From Streptomyces sp. NBC_00442 (GTDB taxonomy: Bacteria > Actinomycetota > Actinomycetes > Streptomycetales > Streptomycetaceae): a stretch of DNA of 64,000 nt. The DNA lies in assembly GCF_036014195.1 (NCBI RefSeq), contig NZ_CP107918.1, forward strand, positions 4,030,001 through 4,094,000. Reading direction: 5' to 3'. A program made the translations under genes and the position numbers. The notes under the pieces were generated by a model. That model was not told the DNA's origin. It saw nothing but the letters and a program-made list of their open reading frames with translations, and made no database searches. This document shows positions 40,490 to 48,658 of the stretch, one piece after another; positions within the stretch are counted from its first letter, which is position 1; the number at the start of each line of letters is the position of its first letter.

Positions 40490-41415
40490 CGCTCCACCAC
40501 CTCGTCCGCCCCGGTCGTCTCCGCGCCGGTGCGCCCGGTGTAGTGCCGCAGGAACAGCTCCTCCAGGGTCGGCGGGGTGGACGTCAGGGACCGTACGCCG
40601 GACTCCGTGAACGAGCGCAGCACCGCGTCCAGCTTGTCGCTCTCGACCTGGAGCCGGACCCGCCGTCCCCGGACGTCCACGTCGTGCACCCCGGGCAGCC
40701 CGGCCAACTCGCCCGGCTCGCCCGCGAGTTCCGCCGTCACGGACGTACGGGTGAGGTGGCGCAGCTCGGCGAGCGAGCCCGTTTCCACGGTCCGGCCGCG
40801 CCGGATGATGCTCACCCGGTCGCAGAGGCTCTCCACCTCGCTGAGGAGGTGCGAGGAGAGCAGGACGGTGCGGCCCCGGTCGCGTTCCTCCTTCACACAC
40901 TCCTGGAAGACCTCCTCCATCAGCGGGTCGAGGCCGGAGGTCGGCTCGTCGAGGACGAGGAGATCCACGTCGGACGCGAACGCGGCGACCAGGGCGACCT
41001 TCTGGCGGTTGCCCTTGGAGTAGGTGCGGCCCTTCTTCGTGGGGTCGAGCTCGAAGCGCTCGATGAGGTCGCGGCGGCGTGACCTGTCGAGGCGGCCGCC
41101 TCTCAACCTGCCGTACAGGTCGATGACTTCGCCGCCGGAGAGGTTGCGCCACAGGGTCACGTCGCCCGGTACGTACGCGACACGGCGGTGCAGTTCGACG
41201 GCGTCCGACCACGGGTCGCGGCCGAGCAGCCGCGCGGCGCCGGAGTCGGCGCGCAGCAGCCCGAGCAGGATCCGGATGGCGGTGGACTTCCCGGCGCCGT
41301 TGGGACCGAGGAAGCCGTGCACCTCACCGGTCTCGACGGCGAGGTCGAGACCGTCCAGCGCCTGGGTGCGGCCGAACGACTTGTGCAGTCCGGCGACCGT
41401 GATTGCCTTCGTCAT
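40486..41415 (-). CDS. ABC exporter ATP-binding protein
   Basis: A 309-aa ATPase: Walker [21 protein letters not shown], signature [15 protein letters not shown] (S-x-G-N in place of the commoner SGGQ, as in related exporters), Walker [14 protein letters not shown], and switch [16 protein letters not shown]. The C-terminal region ([27 protein letters not shown] and [12 protein letters not shown]) is typical of bacitracin/daunorubicin-type exporters. It is divergent from the GbsR-like gene at 41490, whose product probably regulates it. Confidence 0.93.
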   Translation of the reverse strand: MTKAITVAGLHKSFGRTQALDGLDLAVETGEVHGFLGPNGAGKSTAIRILLGLLRADSGAARLLGRDPWSDAVELHRRVAYVPGDVTLWRNLSGGEVIDLYGRLRGGRLDRSRRRDLIERFELDPTKKGRTYSKGNRQKVALVAAFASDVDLLVLDEPTSGLDPLMEEVFQECVKEERDRGRTVLLSSHLLSEVESLCDRVSIIRRGRTVETGSLAELRHLTRTSVTAELAGEPGELAGLPGVHDVDVRGRRVRLQVESDKLDAVLRSFTESGVRSLTSTPPTLEELFLRHYTGRTGAETTGADEVVER

Positions 41416-41435
41416 GCTTTTGAACGTACGGTATT

Positions 41436-41451
41436 TTCACGAAGTTGTGAA
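41436..41451. promoter_or_regulatory. Operator candidate between the second ABC and GbsR-like genes
   Basis: TTCAC, six bases, GTGAA is a 5-bp inverted repeat in a small AT-rich patch 21 bp from the ATPase start and 39 bp from the regulator start. Confidence 0.55.
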
Positions 41452-41489
41452 GCTAAGGAAGGGTATGAAGGAGCGGATAGGGTCGGACC

Positions 41490-42035
41490 ATGAGCAGCGA
41501 GGACACGGAACAGACATCGCAGAGGGGGCGAAAGGTGCCGGAGGTGCCGGTGGGGCGGGACGAGGATGCGGTGGGGCGGTTCGTCGAACGGTTCGCCTCC
41601 GAGCTGGCCGAGGCGGGCATGCAGCGGATGGCGGCGCGGGTGTTCGCGGCGCTGCTCGTCTCCGAGTCGGGCGCGATGACCTCGGCCGAGCTGGCCTCGG
41701 CGCTCCGGATCAGCCCGGCGGCGGTCTCGGGTGCGGTGCGCTATCTCGCGCAGGTCGACATGGTCGGCCGCGAGCGCGAGCCGGGTTCGCGGCGCGACCG
41801 GTACGTGCTGCACAACGAGCTCTGGTACGAGACCTTCACCAACCGCGACCGGGTCCTGACCCGCTGGGAGCAGGTCATGGCGGACGGCGTGGCGAGTGCG
41901 GGGGGGCCGGGGACGGCGGCGGGGGCGCGGATGGCGGAGACGGCGGAGTTCTTCGCCTTCCTGCACGGCGAACTGTCCCAGCTGATGGCCCGCTGGCGCG
42001 CCCACCGCACCACCCTGGACCTCCCGCCGCTGTAG
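41490..42035 (+). CDS. GbsR/MarR-type regulator
   Basis: A 181-aa winged-helix regulator: FVERFASELAEAGMQRMAARVFAALLVSESGAMTSAELASALRISPAAVSGAVRYLAQVDMVGREREPGSRRDRYVL, then a helical dimer part. It is related to the C-terminal two thirds of the regulator at 31694 but lacks the HTH_38 extension. It is divergent from the ABC pair at 38873-41415, which it probably represses. The first 25 residues are polar and variable. Confidence 0.9.
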   Translation: MSSEDTEQTSQRGRKVPEVPVGRDEDAVGRFVERFASELAEAGMQRMAARVFAALLVSESGAMTSAELASALRISPAAVSGAVRYLAQVDMVGREREPGSRRDRYVLHNELWYETFTNRDRVLTRWEQVMADGVASAGGPGTAAGARMAETAEFFAFLHGELSQLMARWRAHRTTLDLPPL

Positions 42036-42178
42036 CCCCCTGGCCCTCCTGGCTCCCTTGTCTCTCTTGTCTCTCCTGGCGGGTTTGGCTGGTCGCACAG
42101 GTCCCCGCGCCCCTGTAGGGCACCCGGTGACGGCCCGCATGGACAGCCTCAGCCCGCCCGCCCGGGGCCGGACAGGCC

Positions 42179-42985
42179 CTAGGTCGGCAGGACCAGCTCC
42201 CACGCCCCCGCCAGCGCCGTCCACGTACGCGTACGCACCGGCCCCCCCACCACCGCATCCGCCCGATAGCGAAATCCCCCCACCGGCCCGGAAATCGTCA
42301 CCGCGCGAGCCGCCGCACGGGCCCGCTCCCCGGTGCGGCCGTGCACCACCACCTGGGCGAGCCCGTCGGCGGAGGCCACCGACACCCCCGCCACCGGCTG
42401 GTCCAGGTCACTCAGGAGCACCCCGTCCGCCTCCACCCGCAGCCGGAGCGCCATGGACGCGGCCACCGGCGCCGGCGCCCCCACCAGGGTGCGGACGAGG
42501 GAGCGGGCCGTGCCCCACACCGTCGGCGACGCGGGCCGCGCGCGCACCGGGATCGGCGCGGGCACGCGCAGCGCTCCGAGCACCACCTGGTCGCAGTCGT
42601 CGGCCAGCAGGTCGAGCCGGCGCCCCGCACCCTCCAGGACGGCCCGCGCCGCCGCCACCGCGCCCATGGGCACCCCGAGCGAGCGGGCCAGCCGCAGCGA
42701 GTCCGCCGCGCCCACCGGGACCATCGCCAGCGCACCCCGGTCGAGCTCACGCTCGCGGTGCAGCAGGGTCACCGTGCGTAGCAGCGCCCGGTCGTCGCCG
42801 ACCACCACGGTGCGCCGGCCGCCCCGGCGGGCCAGCGCCCTTGCGAACTCCTCCGGCCCCTGTGGCCAGCAAATCTTCGCCTGTGCTCCCGCACACAGCA
42901 CATCTTTCGCGATCCGTACGGACTCGCCGTCAATACGGCGGGCGACCGGGTCGATGAGCACGACGAGCTGGTGCGCAGCCGACAC
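42179..42985 (-). CDS. Diacylglycerol/lipid kinase-like catalytic domain protein
   Basis: A 268-aa protein with the diacylglycerol-kinase-type fold: AHQLVVLIDPVARRIDGESVRIAKDVL at the N-terminus, VVVGDDRALLRTV in place of the GGDGT loop, LAMVPVGAADSLRLARSLGVPM as the second nucleotide-contact motif, and a C-terminal beta half. The canonical GGDGT reads VGDDR here, so catalysis is doubtful and a degenerate homologue is possible. The GTG at 42985 has GAGGAAGGA upstream and is preferred to the ATG at 43018. It is divergent from purA, as in other streptomycetes. Confidence 0.78.
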   Translation of the reverse strand: MSAAHQLVVLIDPVARRIDGESVRIAKDVLCAGAQAKICWPQGPEEFARALARRGGRRTVVVGDDRALLRTVTLLHRERELDRGALAMVPVGAADSLRLARSLGVPMGAVAAARAVLEGAGRRLDLLADDCDQVVLGALRVPAPIPVRARPASPTVWGTARSLVRTLVGAPAPVAASMALRLRVEADGVLLSDLDQPVAGVSVASADGLAQVVVHGRTGERARAAARAVTISGPVGGFRYRADAVVGGPVRTRTWTALAGAWELVLPT

Positions 42986-43020
42986 CTCGGTCCTTCCTCG
43001 GGTAGCATCTTTGTGCAAGA

Positions 43021-43046
43021 GCCCCTTGCGCTATTGCGCCAGGGGC
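43021..43046 (+). promoter_or_regulatory. Hairpin in the purA leader
   Basis: GCCCCTTGCGC, loop TATT, GCGCCAGGGGC: an 11-bp stem with one mismatch. A TAGCAT at 43002-43007 could be a -10, which would put this stem at the 5' end of a purA leader of about 150 nt. It may be an attenuator or simply stabilise the message. Confidence 0.55.
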
Positions 43047-43162
43047 TTCGTCTATTCCGGGGCAACCGGTTCAACGGATCAGGCCCATGGTGTACGCACC
43101 CATGTATGGAGCGCGTATGCCCCTGACCTTGGACATGCCCCGCCCGGAAGGGGTGTACGCCT

Positions 43163-44446
43163 GTGCCCGCACTTGTGCTGCTCGGTGCTCAGTGGGGTGA
43201 CGAGGGCAAGGGAAAGGCCACCGACCTCCTCGGTGGTTCCGTTGACTATGTGGTGCGTTACCAGGGCGGCAACAATGCCGGCCACACGGTCGTCGTAGGC
43301 GACCAGAAGTACGCACTGCATCTTCTCCCTTCCGGGATCCTCTCACCGGGGTGCACCCCGGTGATCGGTAACGGAGTCGTCGTCGACCCGGCGGTCCTGC
43401 TCTCCGAGCTGAGCGGACTGAACGAGCGAGGCGTCGACACGTCCAAGCTCCTGATCAGCGGCAACGCTCACCTGATCACGCCGTACAACGTCACGCTCGA
43501 CAAGGTCTCCGAGCGCTTCCTCGGCAAGCGCAAGATCGGTACCACCGGCCGCGGCATCGGCCCGACCTACGCGGACAAGATCAACCGCGTCGGCATCCGC
43601 GTCCAGGACCTCTACGACGAGTCGATCCTGGAGCAGAAGGTCGAGGCGGCTCTGGAGGGCAAGAACCAGCTGCTCGCCAAGGTCTACAACCGTCGCGCCA
43701 TCGAGGTCGGCAAGATCGTCGAGGAGATGCTCCAGTACGCGGAGCAGCTCAAGCCGTTCGTCGCCGACACCACGCTGATCCTCAACAAGGCGCTCGACGA
43801 CGACAAGGTCGTGCTCTTCGAGGGCGGCCAGGGCACCCTGCTCGACGTGGACCACGGCACGTATCCCTTCGTCACCTCCTCGAACCCGACCGCGGGCGGC
43901 GCCTGCACGGGTGCGGGCGTGGGCCCGACGAAGATCAGCCGCGTGATCGGCATCCTCAAGGCGTACACGACCCGCGTCGGCGCGGGACCGTTCCCGACCG
44001 AGCTGTTCGACGAGGACGGCGAGGCGCTGCGCCGCATCGGCGGCGAGCGCGGCGTCACCACCGGCCGTGACCGCCGCTGCGGCTGGTTCGACGCGCCGAT
44101 CGCCCGCTACGCGACCCGCGTGAACGGCCTCACCGACTTCTTCCTCACCAAGCTGGACGTGCTGACCGGCTGGGAGGAGATCCCGGTGTGTGTCGCGTAC
44201 GAGATCGACGGCAAGCGCGTCGAGGAACTCCCGTACTCCCAGACCGACTTCCACCACGCGAAGCCGATCTACGAGAAGCTGCCGGGATGGTCCGAGGACA
44301 TCACCAAGGCCAAGACCTTCGACGAGCTGCCGAAGAACGCGAAGGCGTATGTGAAGGCCCTGGAGGAGATGTCCGGTGCGCCGATCTCCGCGATCGGCGT
44401 CGGCCCCGGCCGTACCGAGACCATCGAGATCAACTCCTTCATCTAG
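43163..44446 (+). CDS. purA: Adenylosuccinate synthetase
   Basis: A 427-aa enzyme joining IMP and aspartate with GTP hydrolysis, the committed step to AMP. The P-loop-like start is [21 protein letters not shown] with catalytic Asp and Lys; NNAGHTVV holds the catalytic His; [15 protein letters not shown] binds [26 protein letters not shown] and [19 protein letters not shown] complete the site; VGPGRTETI ends the chain. GTG start at 43163. The gene stands alone, with a long leader and no other purine genes adjacent. Confidence 0.97.
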   Translation: MPALVLLGAQWGDEGKGKATDLLGGSVDYVVRYQGGNNAGHTVVVGDQKYALHLLPSGILSPGCTPVIGNGVVVDPAVLLSELSGLNERGVDTSKLLISGNAHLITPYNVTLDKVSERFLGKRKIGTTGRGIGPTYADKINRVGIRVQDLYDESILEQKVEAALEGKNQLLAKVYNRRAIEVGKIVEEMLQYAEQLKPFVADTTLILNKALDDDKVVLFEGGQGTLLDVDHGTYPFVTSSNPTAGGACTGAGVGPTKISRVIGILKAYTTRVGAGPFPTELFDEDGEALRRIGGERGVTTGRDRRCGWFDAPIARYATRVNGLTDFFLTKLDVLTGWEEIPVCVAYEIDGKRVEELPYSQTDFHHAKPIYEKLPGWSEDITKAKTFDELPKNAKAYVKALEEMSGAPISAIGVGPGRTETIEINSFI

Positions 44447-44640
44447 GAGCCCGATGAACGGGGCCCCGTGAGCGGGCCGGGCCCCGATGAGCGGGACCCC
44501 GTGAGAGGGACCCGATGAGCGGGGTCCCCGGCGCCGGACGGCGGCCGGGGGCCCCGCTTCGTCGTGGGCGGACGTGGGCGGACGTGGGCGGACGCCGCCC
44601 GTGCCCCTTTCCGGATGGCGAGATCGCGACAGCTTCCCAA
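44447..44640. repeat. Short GC-rich tandem repeats after purA
   Basis: Variants of GACCCCGTGAGCGGG / GACCCGATGAGCGGG occur about five times at 44450-44525, and GTGGGCGGAC three times at 44572-44598. GGCGGCCGGGGGCCCCGC may form part of the purA terminator. No gene is supported. Confidence 0.6.
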
Positions 44641-44643
44641 TTG

Positions 44644-44661
44644 ATTCCTTCGCGAAGGTAT
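44644..44661. promoter_or_regulatory. Operator matching that of the ScbR-like regulator
   Basis: ATTCCTTC, GC, GAAGGTAT has the same core (CCTTC-N2-GAAGGTAT) as the perfect palindrome upstream of the ScbR-like gene (46479-46498). It lies 58 bp before the dehydrogenase ATG. Confidence 0.75.
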
Positions 44662-44718
44662 TTTATTGTCATGGGTGTTGGGGGGAGCCCAACCGCCGTA
44701 TCTATGAGGGGATTTCTT

Positions 44719-45651
44719 ATGCGAGCCATCGTTCAGCAGGCCTTCGGCGGGCCCGAGGTTCTGAAGGTCACGGAGGTCGAGCGGCCGGATCCGCTGCCCA
44801 CCGAGATCCTGGTGCGGGTCAAGGCGATCGGGGTCAACCCGGTCGAGGCCATGATCCGCAGCGGCGCCTTCCCGCTGCACGGCGAGCCCCCGTTCGTCCT
44901 GGGCTGGGACGTGTCGGGTGTGGTCGAGCACGTGGTGCCGGGCACTTCGCGCTTCCGGGAGGGCGACGAGGTCTTCGGGATGCCGCTGTTCCCGCGCGCG
45001 GCCGGCGCGTACGCCGAGTTCGTCGCGGCGCCCTCGCGCCACTTCGCCCACAAGCCGTCCTCGCTGAGTCACGCGGAGGCCGCCGCGATCCCGCTGGCCG
45101 GTCTCACGGCGTGGCAGAGCCTGGTGGAGATCGCCGAAGTGGGGCCGGGGCAGCGGGTGTTGATCCACGCGGGCGGCGGCGGAGTCGGGCACCTGGCCGT
45201 CCAGATCGCCAAGGCGCGCGGCGCGTACGTCATCACCACCGCGAGCGCGGCCAAGCACACGTTCCTGAAGGAGCTCGGCGCCGATGAGGTCATCGACTAC
45301 CGGATGGCCGACTTCGCCGAGACGGTCTCCGGAGTGGACACCGTCCTGGAACTGATCGGCGGCGACTACGCGGACCGCTCCCTGCGCACCCTGCGGCCCG
45401 GCGGCCTCCTGGTCACCGCGGTCGCCCGCGCGGACGCCGAACTCGCCGCGCGCACCGAGGAGTCGGGCCGCCGGTTCGCCGGAGTCTCGGTGGAGCCCGA
45501 CCACGTGGGCCTCGACGCGCTGGCGGCCCTGGTGGACAAGGGCCTGCTCCGCCCGCACGTGGACCGCGTCCTGCCCCTCGAATCGGCTTACGCGGCGCAT
45601 GAGTTGATCGAGGGTGGCCACGTGACGGGCAAGGTCGTACTGGAGCCCTAG
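44719..45651 (+). CDS. NADP-dependent quinone-oxidoreductase-like dehydrogenase (zinc-less MDR)
   Basis: A 310-aa medium-chain reductase without catalytic zinc ligands. MRAIVQQAFGGPEVLKVTEVERPDP is the standard start; VKAIGVNPVEAMIRSGAFP, FVLGWDVSGVVEHVV and EVFGMPLFPRAAGAYAEF follow; IHAGGGGVGHLAVQIAKARGAYVITTAS is the dinucleotide fold. Reduction of quinones or enones is expected. The ATG at 44719 is used though the frame is open upstream. Its promoter carries an operator shared with the convergent ScbR-like regulator gene, so it is probably that regulator's target. Confidence 0.9.
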   Translation: MRAIVQQAFGGPEVLKVTEVERPDPLPTEILVRVKAIGVNPVEAMIRSGAFPLHGEPPFVLGWDVSGVVEHVVPGTSRFREGDEVFGMPLFPRAAGAYAEFVAAPSRHFAHKPSSLSHAEAAAIPLAGLTAWQSLVEIAEVGPGQRVLIHAGGGGVGHLAVQIAKARGAYVITTASAAKHTFLKELGADEVIDYRMADFAETVSGVDTVLELIGGDYADRSLRTLRPGGLLVTAVARADAELAARTEESGRRFAGVSVEPDHVGLDALAALVDKGLLRPHVDRVLPLESAYAAHELIEGGHVTGKVVLEP

Positions 45652-45693
45652 CCCTACCCCTAGGACTGGGCCCTGGGGCAAGTGACCCGCGGG

Positions 45694-45730
45694 GCGGGCC
45701 CGGCACGGCGTCAGCCGGTGCCGGGCCCGC
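45694..45730. terminator. Bidirectional terminator between dehydrogenase and regulator genes
   Basis: GCGGGCCCGGCAC pairs perfectly over 13 bp with GTGCCGGGCCCGC around an 11-nt loop, 43 bp past the dehydrogenase stop and between convergent genes. Confidence 0.8.
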
Positions 45731-45804
45731 CCCGGGCCGGACCGGAACCGCCCCTCTCAGAGCGCCGACCTGGACGCCTTGCGCCACGCGGCCCTCGACA
45801 CCGC

Positions 45805-46470
45805 CTAGTTGCCGGCCTCCCGCGTGGGAGCGCCGCCCGCGCCGCCCGCCACGCCCACCGCACCCGGCAGCACGACCGCGAGGATCTCCCGGACGCGCTC
45901 GGTGATGTCGGTCCGGTTGTTCATCACCCAGGACATGTGCTGGGCGCCGAAGAACGCCGAGACGAGGACGCGGCCGGTCACTTCGGGATCGTGCCCGGCC
46001 GGAAGCGCGCCTTCGCCCTCGGCCGCCCGCAGCAGCCCGGTGACGGTCTCGGTGTAGCCGACGAACGGGGTCGGCAGATCGGTTTCGATGAGGGACTGCT
46101 CGATCTGGAGCCTGGCGCCCGCCCGGATGACCTCGTCGTCGCGGAACATCACGCCGGTACGGGTGAGGAGTTCGGCGAGCGTGGCCAGCGGGGACAGCCC
46201 CTGCTCCGCCACCTCGTGCGCGGAGGCGCGCAGGCGCACGTAGAACTCCTCGGTCACCGCCGCGGCGAGGGCGCCCTTGTTGGCGAAGTGGAAGTACACC
46301 GCACCCTTGGTCGCACCCATCAGCTCGGCCACGTCGAGAATGGTGGTGGCCGGATACCCCTTGTCCGCGAAGGCCCGCGCCGCCGCGTCCAGAATGAGCG
46401 CCCGCGTCCGGACGGCACGCTCCTGCTTGAGGTCGGCGGCGGCGGGCTTCTGTCGGGGCTTTGCACTCAT
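45805..46470 (-). CDS. ScbR/ArpA-like TetR regulator
   Basis: A 221-aa TetR protein of the gamma-butyrolactone-receptor-like group: KQERAVRTRALILDAAARAFADKGYPATTILDVAELMGATKGAVYFHFANKGALAAAV is the HTH, with the KGAVYFHF form common to ScbR relatives; the C-terminal domain has VIRAGARLQIEQSL and FFGAQHMSWVMNNRTDITERVREIL. Tryptophan in HMSW is placed like the ligand-pocket Trp of CprB/ArpA. No butyrolactone synthase gene is near, so it may be an orphan or pseudo-receptor. A perfect palindrome (46479-46498) nine bases before its ATG implies autorepression. Confidence 0.85.
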   Translation of the reverse strand: MSAKPRQKPAAADLKQERAVRTRALILDAAARAFADKGYPATTILDVAELMGATKGAVYFHFANKGALAAAVTEEFYVRLRASAHEVAEQGLSPLATLAELLTRTGVMFRDDEVIRAGARLQIEQSLIETDLPTPFVGYTETVTGLLRAAEGEGALPAGHDPEVTGRVLVSAFFGAQHMSWVMNNRTDITERVREILAVVLPGAVGVAGGAGGAPTREAGN

Positions 46471-46478
46471 GGGGCAAC

Positions 46479-46498
46479 CATACCTTCTTGAAGGTATG
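46479..46498. promoter_or_regulatory. Palindromic operator of the ScbR-like regulator
   Basis: CATACCTTC, TT, GAAGGTATG is a perfect 9-bp inverted repeat just upstream of the regulator. Its ACATACC-type half-sites are like autoregulatory elements of butyrolactone receptors. A second copy lies at 44644-44661. Confidence 0.85.
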
Positions 46499-46546
46499 TT
46501 ACGACGGGCGACGGCTGGCCCTCGCGCCCCTCGGGGCCGCCGTACG

Positions 46547-46633
46547 GCTCAGGTGGGGAATTCGCCGAGCCAGCTGCGCTTGAGGAGGTTTTCGGGGAGG
46601 TACTCCGATTCCACCTCGATGGGCTGGCCGGCG
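46547..46633. repeat. 87-bp direct repeat, copy 1 (3' end of Imm49 gene)
   Basis: This stretch, the end of the Imm49 gene plus its stop, is repeated at 48539-48625 with about two mismatches. Confidence 0.9.
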
Positions 46634-47409
46634 TCGTGGGCGAGGCAGGCGAGGGCGAGGGGGGCCAGGGTTACGGCGCTGTCGAGGTCTTCGCGCCGTT
46701 CCTCGTCCTCGGTCCAGTATTCGTGGTGCAGCTGGACGGCCTGGGTGAGGGCTTCGGTGAACTTTTCCCGGTCGTTGGTGATGAAGCGGTAGAAGACGTT
46801 GAGCGGGGGATACAGGATCTTGAGCATGAGCTCGCGGTCGACGAACCGCAGGTTCTGCGGGTCGGTGCCGTCGAACGCGGCGACCAGCTTCTCGCCCAGC
46901 TCGGGGCGTTGCAGCCAGTACGCCTGGAGGGCTTCGACCCAGGGGTAGATGTACTCCTCGAACTCACCCGAGCGACGCAGCAACTCGACGGGGTAGTGGG
47001 CGAGTTGGGTCATGCGGGCCTGGTCGCGGCAGATGATGGCGAGCCAGAACGCCTGGAGCCAGGTGCCCGCGTCGGTGAAGTGCGTGGGGCCGCCGAGCCC
47101 GGGAATGGTCCGCGGCTTGTGCGCGATCATGCACTCCACGGTGGAGCCCTCGGGCGCGGACGCCGAGGCGAACAGCGCCGACCCGGTCTGCATGGCCGCG
47201 ACCCACGCCTCCCACGTCTCGATCGTGTTCGCGGTCGGGTCGTGCAGGCAGTGCAGGAACGCGTCGTTGAGCACGCTGCTGAAGGTCAGGCCGAACATGT
47301 CCGGCGACCGGTCGAGATGCTCGATCTCCCCCAAGGTGCGCGCATCGATTTCGGCCAGCCACTCGGCAGAGTTCTCGCCGGGCGTGTACGGGCTCCTGGA
47401 AATCTTCAT
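46549..47409 (-). CDS. Imm49-family immunity protein
   Basis: A 286-aa all-helical protein resembling immunity 49 proteins of polymorphic toxin systems: NSAEWLAEIDARTLGEIEHLDRSPDM, TWLQAFWLAIICRDQARMTQLAHYP, YWLQRPELGEKLVAAFDGTDP and the conserved end PIEVESEYLPENLLKRSWLGEFPT region. Such proteins neutralise a cognate nuclease or other toxin tip in the cytosol. The start at 47409 (MKISRSPYTPG) has GGAG nine bases upstream; ATGs at 47427 and 47415 are alternatives. It ends the minus-strand immunity run below the 824-aa toxin. Its 3' end is duplicated at 48.5 kb. Confidence 0.82.
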   Translation of the reverse strand: MKISRSPYTPGENSAEWLAEIDARTLGEIEHLDRSPDMFGLTFSSVLNDAFLHCLHDPTANTIETWEAWVAAMQTGSALFASASAPEGSTVECMIAHKPRTIPGLGGPTHFTDAGTWLQAFWLAIICRDQARMTQLAHYPVELLRRSGEFEEYIYPWVEALQAYWLQRPELGEKLVAAFDGTDPQNLRFVDRELMLKILYPPLNVFYRFITNDREKFTEALTQAVQLHHEYWTEDEERREDLDSAVTLAPLALACLAHDAGQPIEVESEYLPENLLKRSWLGEFPT

Positions 47410-47557
47410 CGGCATGCGCTCCATCATCGCGCCTGCCCCCCGGCGCGATGTCCTCGTTCTGTCTGCTCCGCTCGCTGGTCCCCGCCTGGAGTTCCGCGTC
47501 GGCTGTCGTCACAGGCCCCGGGGTTCACCGACCCCCGGGATTGCCCGGCGTTGGAGT

Positions 47558-47971
47558 TCACGGGCTCTGGGGTCGCCATTCGCGCGTGGGCTGGCCGCTC
47601 TCGTCCCACCCGAGGTCTTCGAGGAGGGACAGCCCGTCCTGATCGAAGACCTTCCGCGAGGCGAGGACCCCATTGGCATGCCACGTCTTGAACTCGCCGG
47701 AGGGCATGCCCTGCCGGACCCGCCCCTCCGAACGCAGGGTGCCGTCCGGGTACCACTCCCGCGACCAGCCGTCCTGGAGTCCCTCTGTGTATGCGTCCAG
47801 GCTCACCAGGTGTCCCGCCACATATTCCACGGCCTCGCCGGTGAACAACTCGCCCTGGTAAAGCAGCCGTTGGGCGTCGTCCATGTCTACGGCAGGGCCG
47901 TCGATGTCGATTCTGCGCGCGTGCTCATCAGGAGATCCGGTCCTCTTCGCTGGTAAGGAAGCCTGTGACAT
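47558..47971 (-). CDS. YwqK-family (MORN-like) antitoxin/immunity protein
   Basis: A 137-aa protein with MORN-like antitoxin repeats: AVEYVAGHLVSLDAYTEGLQDG, then WSREWYPDGTLRSEGRVRQG, MPSGEFKTWHANGVLASRKVF, and WDESGQPTREW. B. subtilis YwqK is the proposed antitoxin beside the YwqJ toxin, and related proteins occur in polymorphic toxin loci. The first ~40 residues are variable. It overlaps the upstream pentapeptide gene by one base (TGATG at 47969-47973), so the pair is coupled. No adjacent toxin gene remains for it, so it is probably a retained orphan. Confidence 0.8.
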   Translation of the reverse strand: MSQASLPAKRTGSPDEHARRIDIDGPAVDMDDAQRLLYQGELFTGEAVEYVAGHLVSLDAYTEGLQDGWSREWYPDGTLRSEGRVRQGMPSGEFKTWHANGVLASRKVFDQDGLSLLEDLGWDESGQPTREWRPQSP

Positions 47972-48531
47972 CACTTTTGGTTCCGGTTGCCCGGAGCGAC
48001 TACTTCGACCTCTCCGCCCCGCTCGCTGATCCACTCCTGGAGTTCCACGCCGGCCAGCTCTCGAGAGGAGGCGCCGCTGAAGGCCGTGATCGGCCCGAAA
48101 GCGGTGCCCGTCAGGCCATGCACCACGGTGGTGTCGTCGACGGTGACCTTGAAGGTGTTCTGGAACAGGATCGCGTCGGTCAGGTCCGCTCCCCGCAGAT
48201 CGACGCGGAAGAGCGAGGCCCCCATGATCCGCGTCCCTCTGAAGCTTGCTCCCGCCGCATCGACCCCATGCAGGGACGCTTTGACCATGTCGGCGCCGTC
48301 GAGTCGCGCCGAACGGAGCACGGACTCGTCGAGGTTGGCCCTGACCAGGTCGGCACCGGTGAGATCCGCGCCGGTGAGATCCGCCGACTGAAGATCCGCG
48401 CGGTAGAAGCTCGTGCCCGCCAGCCGCGCCCCCGCCCAGTTCACGTGGCCGAGCCACGCGCTGGTGAAGTCGCGGCCCGACAGATCCGCACCGCGGTAGT
48501 CGCCGCCGGGCTCACGCCGCATTTCGGTCAC
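47971..48531 (-). CDS. Pentapeptide-repeat protein
   Basis: A 186-aa protein. Residues 10-125 are pentapeptide repeats A(D/N)LxX: YRGADLSGRDF, AGTSFYRADLQSADLTGADLTGADLVRANLDESVLRSARLDGADM, MGASLFRVDLRGADLTDAILFQ. This builds a right-handed beta-helix. The C-terminal 60 residues (TVVHGLTGTAFGPITAFSG, WISERGGEVEVVAPG) are not repeats. In toxin loci such proteins serve as immunity factors; DNA-mimic protection of gyrase is another known role. It is coupled to the YwqK-like gene downstream. Confidence 0.87.
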   Translation of the reverse strand: MTEMRREPGGDYRGADLSGRDFTSAWLGHVNWAGARLAGTSFYRADLQSADLTGADLTGADLVRANLDESVLRSARLDGADMVKASLHGVDAAGASFRGTRIMGASLFRVDLRGADLTDAILFQNTFKVTVDDTTVVHGLTGTAFGPITAFSGASSRELAGVELQEWISERGGEVEVVAPGNRNQK

Positions 48532-48538
48532 TCACACC

Positions 48539-48625
48539 GCTCAGGTGGGGAATTCGCCGAGCCAGCTGCGCTTGAGGAGGTTTTCGGGGAGGTACTCCGA
48601 TTCCACCTTGATGGGCTGTCCGGCG
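48539..48625 (-). pseudogene. Imm49 gene fragment (C-terminal codons only)
   Basis: An 87-bp near-exact copy of 46547-46633 that encodes the last ~26 residues of Imm49, including ESEYLPENLLKRSWLGEFPT and the stop. The rest of the gene is missing; the sequence before it is unrelated. It looks like a scar of recombination between immunity genes. Confidence 0.87.
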
Positions 48626-48658
48626 ACAGCATTGACGCGCGCACCGGGTCCTCCCGCG

